A stretch of DNA of 8,147 nt from Candidatus Zhuqueibacterota bacterium (GTDB lineage: Bacteria; SM23-31). A model generated the notes under the pieces. It was not told the DNA's origin. It saw only the letters and a list, made by a program, of their open reading frames with translations, and ran no database searches. The stretch is taken from assembly GCA_022562855.1 (NCBI GenBank), contig JADFON010000067.1, positions 1 through 8,147 on the forward strand. Direction: 5' to 3'. Position numbers and translations under genes: made by a program. Positions 1 to 4,204 of this stretch are shown one piece after another. Position 1 is the stretch's first letter; every line of letters begins with the position of its first letter.

Positions 1-111
1 CAAAACAGACTGAATGCAGTCGCAAAACGACTGAACGAGAGACCAAGAGAAACGTTACAATTTAGAACACCGGCTGAACGATTTAACCAATGTGTTGCAT
101 CGACCGGTTGA
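1..111 (+). CDS. IS30-family transposase, C-terminal end (5' truncated by window edge)
   Basis: The frame starting at base 1 reads 36 codons and stops at TGA 109-111. The peptide contains RLNERPRETLQFRTPAERF and ends CVASTG, the characteristic tail of IS30-family DDE transposases, which catalyse cut-and-paste or circle-mediated transposition of short insertion sequences. In the family this segment lies just after the third catalytic acidic residue (Glu), so the catalytic core is outside the window and whether the gene is intact cannot be judged. The element's right end should lie shortly after the stop; the inverted repeat at 123-160 is in the expected place, but I cannot match it to a known IS end. 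The base composition is richer in GC than the genes further right. Confidence 0.85.
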   Translation, partial: QNRLNAVAKRLNERPRETLQFRTPAERFNQCVASTG

Positions 112-122
112 AGTCACAACCC

Positions 123-160
123 AAAGCGGACATCGACCTTCAATCGTGAATGTCTGCTTT
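123..160. repeat. Inverted repeat downstream of the IS30 transposase
   Basis: AAAGCGGACAT (123-133) and ATGTCTGCTTT (150-160) form an 11-bp stem with one G-T wobble position around a 16-base loop; inside the loop CGA (134-136) can also pair with TCG (144-146). It begins 12 bases after the transposase stop. It could be a transcription terminator-like hairpin for the IS gene or part of the element's terminal region. There is no convincing poly-T run after it, so a classic intrinsic terminator is not supported. Confidence 0.45.
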
Positions 161-174
161 TGAGAAGGAAGGTG

Positions 175-221
175 CGTCATCAGCTTGGGAAGCTGAGGTT
201 CTACCATTGAACTACACCCGC
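175..221 (-). pseudogene. Truncated tRNA-Gly (anticodon CCC), 5' portion only
   Basis: Read on the minus strand from 221, the sequence starts with acceptor strand GCGGGTG, followed by TA, a D arm (GTTC ... GAAC), an anticodon stem TCAGC/GCTGA closing the loop TTCCCAA (anticodon CCC, plus-strand 187-189), and the variable segment TGACG. After 175 the match stops: there is no TTCGA T-loop and no CACCCGC strand to close the acceptor stem; instead the sequence runs into the IS30-flanking DNA. A complete glycine tRNA would need about 27 further bases. This is therefore a tRNA 5' half left by insertion or recombination and is not expected to yield a functional tRNA. Confidence 0.75.
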
Positions 222-577
222 AATGCTCACCAATACTGACGATTCTACAGGCTCCAACGGTGCTCAGCTATGGTCCCATGGTAGAGGGATGGTGTTGGTC
301 AATCTTTGGCTTACAATTCCCACGATTCTCAGAGATTTCGATACTGCTCAGCCACGGTGTGACCGTCTCCAATAGTCGCAGGCGTGAAATTGGTTAACGG
401 AGAAGAAATCGGACAATCAGACCAGGTCACCGCTTGATTTCATCGGCATACACCAGATTTGACTATAGCTCACCTGTTTATGTGATAAATGATAACGATG
501 AAATTAAAAAATCATTTAATTATTACTTGATCGAGGAGTCTATAGACAATTTGTTGAGGGTTTCTCCTCTTCAATAT
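222..577. other. Non-coding or decayed stretch between the tRNA fragment and the nucleotidyltransferase gene
   Basis: I see no gene here that I can name. On the plus strand one frame is open from 197 to TAA 395-397 and again, without a further stop, from 398 to the stop that ends at 643 (possible TTG start at 434). The second part reads like protein between about 460 and 600 but matches no family I know, and it runs into the convergent gene at 578. The composition drops from mixed to clearly AT-rich at about 440-470, which marks a likely junction between imported DNA on the left and the resident sequence. No clear terminator for the minus-strand gene ending at 578 is visible. Confidence 0.4.
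239..406. repeat. Imperfect direct repeat, ~84-bp period
   Basis: Two related copies are visible. ACGATTCT occurs at 239-246 and 322-329; TGCTCAGC followed by a similar CyAyGGT-type context occurs at 261-274 and 345-358; TTGG plus a T-x-AC context occurs at 306-314 and 390-398. The offset is 83-84 bases throughout, with one indel between the first and second blocks. The bases between the blocks have diverged. The second copy also contains a small hairpin, ACGGT-GTG-ACCGT (354-366). I do not recognise the unit; it could be a decayed tandem duplication inside mobile-element debris. Confidence 0.4.
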
Positions 578-1945
578 TTACGCTTTATCCATAGCATGCA
601 AATGTTTTATAGTTCTCGCGGAATAAAATATAGCACTCACTAATGACCATACAGCTATGGCAGCCAATGACCAGAAAGGGGCATTTAACAAAACTCCTAT
701 TAAGATAAAGACTATGTAACTATTCTTTCTGCCATCAAATTTCCTAAATAGCTGTTCGATTCTACCGTAATCCTGCAAGTCACGACTCTTGATCGCCTTT
801 CCAAATGCACTTCCACAATAGTCAGAAACCCCATCGAAGAGAAGGATAAGTGTGCTAAGTAACATGGGTATTGCTCCAAACGTATTTGATAGATAGATTG
901 CCAATGCTATATACCACGAGTGTTCAAAAAGAAAATCAAATGCATGCTCCATTTTGCCAATATTTGAAAAAGATAATTTCACTCTCGAGAGTTTTCCGTC
1001 CACCCCATCCATAAACGAAACAACAAAGGTGAGGACGGAAGCAAACAATAGATCTCCTTTGAAAAATGAAAATGTGGATGTATAGGCAATTATGTTGATT
1101 AGTATGGTCACCTGGTTCGGTGTAACCTGCGTGTTTACCAATCTGCTTACAATAAAATTTTCTATTGGCTTGTTGACATAGGTTGCAAGCAAATCATTTC
1201 TTCCTTTACAGGCGTTCTCAATTAAAAGCTCCCTTGCTTTGATTAAATCCTCCTTTGTATCAATATTTATCCAGAAGGGTTTAACCTCCTTCCGCATGCT
1301 CGGGATATAGCTGTTAATTTGCGTGATGTCGAATATTTCAGCATCTCTGTGCTTAGCAGCCTTAGCAATACCATGCGCAAGCTCAGTCTTGCCTTCTTTT
1401 ACTGCCTCCTCAATATGAGAGAATATTCTTGGTGAGCACAAAAAGATACCAGTATCTATGCAGTTTGATTCTCCTATATTTTTACCGATATCGGCAATCC
1501 TTTCCTTCTTCTCCAGAACCTTTGTGTCTTCTGGTAAAGGTCTTCTTCTATCAACAGCTAAAACAACTGAACTTTTTGTATCATAATCGATAAGTTCTTT
1601 AAGAATGCGAACATCAAAGATATGGTCTGACATTAATAGGATGAAGTTTTCATTTAACAATCCTTTGGCCTTTAATACAAAGATCCCATTTTCTTTTTGG
1701 CAGTCATTATTTTCGATATAGTTTATTTCTACTCCATACCTATCTCCAGTTCCCAATTTTGCTTTTATTTTGTCACCCAGATAACCAACAACTATCACGA
1801 ATTCTTTAATGCCTGCTTGGTTTGCAGTTAATATTACTCTTTCGATCAAAGACAAACCCAAAAGTTTAATCAGGGGCTTGGGTTTATTTTTAGTTAAGTT
1901 GCCCAATCTGCCACCGTCTCCAGCGGCAAGTATTAAGGATTTCAT
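578..1945 (-). CDS. Bifunctional NTP-transferase / CDP-alcohol phosphotransferase (IPCT-DIPPS-like architecture)
   Basis: A 455-residue two-domain protein. Residues 1-245 form a nucleotidyltransferase: LAAGDGGRLGN (6-16) is the nucleotide-binding loop, followed by KPKPLI (21-26), ENG (85-87), the metal-binding MSDH (105-108) and WINIDTKEDL (225-234). Residues ~255-455 are a membrane-embedded CDP-alcohol phosphotransferase domain with several hydrophobic helices and the core D313-G-V-D316-G-x2-S-R321, G330, then E333 and D337. Fusions of this kind activate an alcohol phosphate as its CDP derivative and transfer it to a second alcohol; the best-known example makes di-myo-inositol phosphate phosphate, while others may make lipid headgroups. 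The substrate cannot be read from the sequence. I place the start at ATG 1943-1945 because LAAGxGxRL normally lies close to the N-terminus and AAAGAG precedes it by 6 bases; an in-frame GTG at 1958-1960 would add five residues. The DxxDGxxAR motif is modified (see findings). Confidence 0.8.
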   Translation of the reverse strand: MKSLILAAGDGGRLGNLTKNKPKPLIKLLGLSLIERVILTANQAGIKEFVIVVGYLGDKIKAKLGTGDRYGVEINYIENNDCQKENGIFVLKAKGLLNENFILLMSDHIFDVRILKELIDYDTKSSVVLAVDRRRPLPEDTKVLEKKERIADIGKNIGESNCIDTGIFLCSPRIFSHIEEAVKEGKTELAHGIAKAAKHRDAEIFDITQINSYIPSMRKEVKPFWINIDTKEDLIKARELLIENACKGRNDLLATYVNKPIENFIVSRLVNTQVTPNQVTILINIIAYTSTFSFFKGDLLFASVLTFVVSFMDGVDGKLSRVKLSFSNIGKMEHAFDFLFEHSWYIALAIYLSNTFGAIPMLLSTLILLFDGVSDYCGSAFGKAIKSRDLQDYGRIEQLFRKFDGRKNSYIVFILIGVLLNAPFWSLAAIAVWSLVSAIFYSARTIKHLHAMDKA

Positions 1946-1996
1946 ATTCAACTCTTTCACCTTTCCCTTAAGTTCTTATAAAGGCGATTCAAAAAT

Positions 1997-2021
1997 TTCG
2001 TATAACTCGTTTCTATACGAA
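1997..2021. repeat. Perfect inverted repeat TTCGTATA / TATACGAA, lox- or Xer-arm-like
   Basis: TTCGTATA (1997-2004) and TATACGAA (2014-2021) are exact reverse complements around a 9-base spacer. The octamer is identical to the inner part of the loxP arms and TTCGTATAA resembles the XerC half of dif sites. loxP itself has an 8-base spacer and different outer arm bases, and no XerD half is present, so this is a similarity of form, not an identification. It lies 48-72 bases upstream of the first visible stop before the tyrosine-recombinase fragment that starts near 2132. Confidence 0.55.
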
Positions 2022-2028
2022 TTGAATG

Positions 2029-2034
2029 TATAAT
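2029..2034 (+). promoter_or_regulatory. Possible -10 element facing the recombinase fragment
   Basis: TATAAT on the plus strand about 100 bases before the recombinase remnant; no good -35 is present at the usual spacing. It mirrors the minus-strand hexamer at 2053-2058, so the two candidate promoters would point across each other. Confidence 0.18.
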
Positions 2035-2052
2035 ATCGACCTTTTGTTGTAT

Positions 2053-2058
2053 ATTATA
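2053..2058 (-). promoter_or_regulatory. Possible -10 element for the nucleotidyltransferase gene
   Basis: TATAAT on the minus strand, about 108 bases before the chosen ATG at 1945. There is no TTGACA-like -35 at 16-18 bases upstream, so the call rests on the hexamer alone in an AT-rich region. If real, the TATACGAA boxes downstream of it would lie in the early transcribed region or operator. Confidence 0.22.
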
Positions 2059-2131
2059 CGAACTTGATGTATGATTATTGGTGAAATTACTAATAATTTT
2101 TTACTGGTTTTATTATATCAATTTTTATTGA

Positions 2132-2290
2132 ATTATACAAGAATATTTAGAGAAAACAAAGCAGGAATTAAGATTAAGAAATTATAGCTTTAAAACTATA
2201 AAAGCTTATTTGGGTTGCCTTAAGGAATATTTTGACTTTCAAAGATTTAATTTAGAAAAGATAGACGAAGAGAAAATAAAGCAAAAGCTA
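2132..2290 (+). pseudogene. Tyrosine recombinase (Xer/phage integrase-like), N-terminal SAM-like domain fragment
   Basis: The plus-strand frame from 2132 translates to a peptide containing EYLEKTKQELRLRNYS, then KTIKAYLGCLKEYF and LEKIDEEKIKQ. This is the typical N-terminal core-binding (SAM-like) domain of XerC/XerD-type integrases, which grips the recombination site before the C-terminal catalytic domain cleaves it. Only about 53 residues are present. The catalytic domain with its R-H-R-Y residues is absent, there is a TGA directly upstream (2129-2131), and no ATG, GTG or TTG starts the frame, so an N-terminal frameshift or loss is likely. From about 2281-2290 the sequence changes to that of the opposite-strand kinase, though the frame stays open until TGA 2360-2362. 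The remnant overlaps the last ~17 codons of that kinase in antisense. No function is expected, but it shows that a recombinase once sat beside the lox/Xer-like repeats at 1997-2075. Confidence 0.7.
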
Positions 2291-3759
2291 TTCTTCGCAA
2301 ACTTATGGTATTCCCAAAGAACATTTTTTATTACGGAACTCAAATCGCCCTTTTCCAATTGAAGCTCATAGTTTCCGAATTCGAATTCCTGTACGTCTTT
2401 TATCCTGTTGACGAGATCTACAATTTTATCTATTTGGTAGTCGATTTTTCTTATGAGAGATAACTGTTTTTCCGATAATTCGTTATTGTTAAAATATAAG
2501 AGACTATCGTTGTAAATTTTGATTGGCGAAAGCATATTGTTCAATTCATGTCTTAAAAAACCTTCATACTCATTCTTCAAATTTTCAATTTCTTTTTCCA
2601 ATTTGATTCTCTCAGATATGTCTCTTTTTACCGCAATAAAATTTACAACGTCCCCATTGTCATTCTTTACCGGTGCGATCGATATTTCCTCGTCATAAAG
2701 GGTGCCGTCTTTCCTTTTATTTTTGATCGAGGATTTCCATATTTTTCCTTTATTGATAGTATTCCATAGATCTTTATAGAATTCATCAGAGTGCTTTCCG
2801 CTTTTGAGAAACCGCGGGTTTTTCCCGAGAACCTCATCCTTTGTATATCCTGTCATAGTCTCAAAAGCGGGATTAACATAATGTATCGAACCATCGAGAT
2901 CAGTAATCATGACTGCGTCATAAGCCTGATCAATTCCTGTCTTGAGACGTTTAATTTTATCCTCCGCCTCTTTTTGCTCAGTAATATCATGCAGTATACC
3001 GGTGTACATTTTTTCGTTGTTTATTTCTGTTTCGCTCACCGCGAGATATAACGGGAATATGGTTCCGTCTTTACGCTTGCCCTGGACTTCTCTTCCAATT
3101 CCAATGATCTGTTTTTCTCCGGTTTTTTGATACTGCGATAAGTAGTTATCGTGCCCCTGAAAATAAGGTTCCGGCATCAGTATTTTCACGTTTTTCCCGA
3201 TTAATTCCTCAGAAGAATAGCCAAATAATTTCTCTACCGCCGGATTTACAGAATCGATGATCCCGTTTCGATTTATCGTTGCAACTCCGTCTACAATGGT
3301 ATTAAGTACATTTTTGATTTTTCGCTCATTATCAAGGACTGTTTTTTCCGCTTCTAATTTGCTTTCAAGCAGCAGTTTTTCGTAAACAATCTTACCGATA
3401 ACGCCCGGGAGCTTATCAAGATATCTTCCTTCAACATCCTTTATGAGATAATCACTGGCGCCAAGCTTCATCGCTTCTACGGCAAGAGACTCACTGCCCT
3501 GCCCGGTTATCATTATTACGGGAGGGACATCGTCATACTCTTTCAGCTTGCGGATTACTTCCAGTCCGCTGTATACAGGTAAATCGTGATCAACAAGTAT
3601 CACATCAAAGGCTCTCTTTTTGTACAGTTCGAGACCTTTTTTCCCATCCGGTGCAATAGTAACAGTGTAATCTTTTCGTTCGAGATACTTTTTGCAGAGA
3701 TTTGCTATACCGGGATCATCTTCCATATACAGAAGACAAATTTTCCTTGACAGATGCAT
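2239..3759 (-). CDS. Hybrid REC-PAS-PAS-HisKA sensor kinase, truncated before the HATPase domain
   Basis: Numbering is from ATG 3757-3759 (506 residues). Residues ~7-121 are a receiver domain with acidic pocket E13-D14-D15, phospho-acceptor D57 (VILVDHDLP), T85 and K107. Residues ~148-266 are a PAS domain very like FixL: LMPEPYFQGHDNYL with H203 at the heme-ligand position and IIGIGR with R223 at the distal arginine position. Residues ~272-388 are a second PAS. Residues ~396-470 form the dimerisation/phospho-acceptor domain with H404 in FLRHELNN. The protein then ends after EYHKFAKNS with a foreign tail (FCFIFSSSIFSKLNL) read antisense through the recombinase fragment; the N, G1 and G2 boxes of the ATP-binding domain are missing. 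It therefore probably cannot phosphorylate itself, although the receiver and sensor domains could still act. I prefer this start to ATG 3769-3771 because GGAGA sits 5 bases before it. It overlaps the upstream regulator gene by 44 bases. Confidence 0.85.
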   Translation of the reverse strand: MHLSRKICLLYMEDDPGIANLCKKYLERKDYTVTIAPDGKKGLELYKKRAFDVILVDHDLPVYSGLEVIRKLKEYDDVPPVIMITGQGSESLAVEAMKLGASDYLIKDVEGRYLDKLPGVIGKIVYEKLLLESKLEAEKTVLDNERKIKNVLNTIVDGVATINRNGIIDSVNPAVEKLFGYSSEELIGKNVKILMPEPYFQGHDNYLSQYQKTGEKQIIGIGREVQGKRKDGTIFPLYLAVSETEINNEKMYTGILHDITEQKEAEDKIKRLKTGIDQAYDAVMITDLDGSIHYVNPAFETMTGYTKDEVLGKNPRFLKSGKHSDEFYKDLWNTINKGKIWKSSIKNKRKDGTLYDEEISIAPVKNDNGDVVNFIAVKRDISERIKLEKEIENLKNEYEGFLRHELNNMLSPIKIYNDSLLYFNNNELSEKQLSLIRKIDYQIDKIVDLVNRIKDVQEFEFGNYELQLEKGDLSSVIKNVLWEYHKFAKNSFCFIFSSSIFSKLNL

Positions 3760-4204
3760 CAAATTCTCCATTAGACAATTTCACGATTAAAACAAAAAGA
3801 CCCAGTTTGGTTATTGCATCAGCGAATTGCGAATAATCGACGGGTTTGGTAATGAATACGTTACATCCCAACTGGTAACACCTGTTGATCTCATTTTGAT
3901 CTTCAGTCGAGGTCAGGACTATGACCGGTATGTGCTTGGTAGACTCATTGCTTTTTAATTCCTTGAGAACCTGGTATCCGTCAACTTCCGGCAGATTTAG
4001 ATCGAGCAAAATCAGAAGCGAATCCAATTCCGCTTTGCCTTTTTTATCAGTCTTTTTGAATATAAAATCAAGAGCCTTCCTGCCGTTTTCGATCGTAATG
4101 ATCGGATTTTTGATCAGCGCCCTTCTAAGATTGCGCTCTATCAGTTTTGCATGACCCGGGTCGTCCTCAACCAATACTATCGTAATATCATTTATCTTGT
4201 TCAT
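3716..4204 (-). CDS. Single-domain response regulator, Rcp1-type CheY-like receiver
   Basis: A 162-residue stand-alone receiver domain with no output domain. Conserved residues are E13-D14-D15 (VEDDPGHAKLIERNLRRA), phospho-acceptor D68 in LLDLNLPEVDG, T98 in VIVLTSTED and K120 in FITKPVD. The N-terminal VEDDPGH plus LIERNLRRA pattern is typical of Rcp1-like regulators that receive phosphate from PAS- or phytochrome-type kinases and pass it on by protein contact. The partner is most likely the kinase immediately upstream, whose 3' end overlaps this gene by 17 bases; GGGGA lies 8 bases before the ATG. Residues after about 145 extend past the usual end of the family into a 44-base overlap with the next gene, so the tail may be of little structural importance. 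In such phosphorelays this protein could shuttle phosphate to another component encoded nearby or elsewhere. Confidence 0.88.
   Translation of the reverse strand: MNKINDITIVLVEDDPGHAKLIERNLRRALIKNPIITIENGRKALDFIFKKTDKKGKAELDSLLILLDLNLPEVDGYQVLKELKSNESTKHIPVIVLTSTEDQNEINRCYQLGCNVFITKPVDYSQFADAITKLGLFVLIVKLSNGEFDASVKENLSSVYGR
3765..3769 (-). promoter_or_regulatory. Shine-Dalgarno GGAGA for the hybrid kinase
   Basis: GGAGA on the minus strand with a 5-base spacer (ATTTG) to ATG 3757-3759. It lies inside the coding sequence of the preceding response regulator and decides the start: the alternative ATG at 3769-3771 overlaps the motif itself. Confidence 0.6.

Larger units (their letters stand above)
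2028..2059. repeat. Perfect 9-bp inverted repeat GTATAATAT / ATATTATAC
   Basis: GTATAATAT (2028-2036) and ATATTATAC (2051-2059) are exact reverse complements around a 14-base loop. Each arm contains TATAAT on one strand, so the same bases could be face-to-face -10 elements for the plus and minus strands. The AT-only stem without a T run makes a terminator unlikely. Confidence 0.5.
2014..2075. repeat. Direct repeat of a 21-bp unit, 41-bp period
   Basis: The 21 bases at 2014-2034 and those at 2055-2075 both start with TATACGAA and share ATGTAT and a final AT; without gaps 17 of 21 positions agree. Together with the inverted copy at 1997-2004 this gives three TATACGAA boxes within 66 bases, two direct and one inverted. 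Such an array suits repeated binding of one protein, either a recombinase at its attachment site or a regulator at an operator. Confidence 0.55.

Noticed and set aside
175-221. A functional tRNA-Gly
   Set aside because: The T arm and the 3' acceptor strand are missing.
239-406. CRISPR array
   Set aside because: Only two diverged copies, no conserved short repeat and no cas genes.
434-643. An independent 69-residue gene on the plus strand
   Set aside because: TTG start without a Shine-Dalgarno, no known family, and overlap with a well-supported convergent gene; kept only as a possible truncated remnant.
1990-2025. A true loxP or dif site
   Set aside because: The inner octamers match lox arms and the XerC half, but the spacer is 9 bases, the outer arm bases differ and no XerD half (TTATGTTAA-like) follows, so only a resemblance is claimed.
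1961-2131. Integron attI/attC site next to an integron integrase
   Set aside because: I found no paired RYYYAAC/GTTRRRY boxes in the right arrangement, and the recombinase fragment reads as a Xer-like type; it lacks the integron-specific N-terminal pattern.
3716-3771. A frameshift that split one REC-REC kinase into two genes
   Set aside because: Both receivers are complete, and the second gene has a well-spaced GGAGA and ATG; overlapping translationally coupled genes explain it better.
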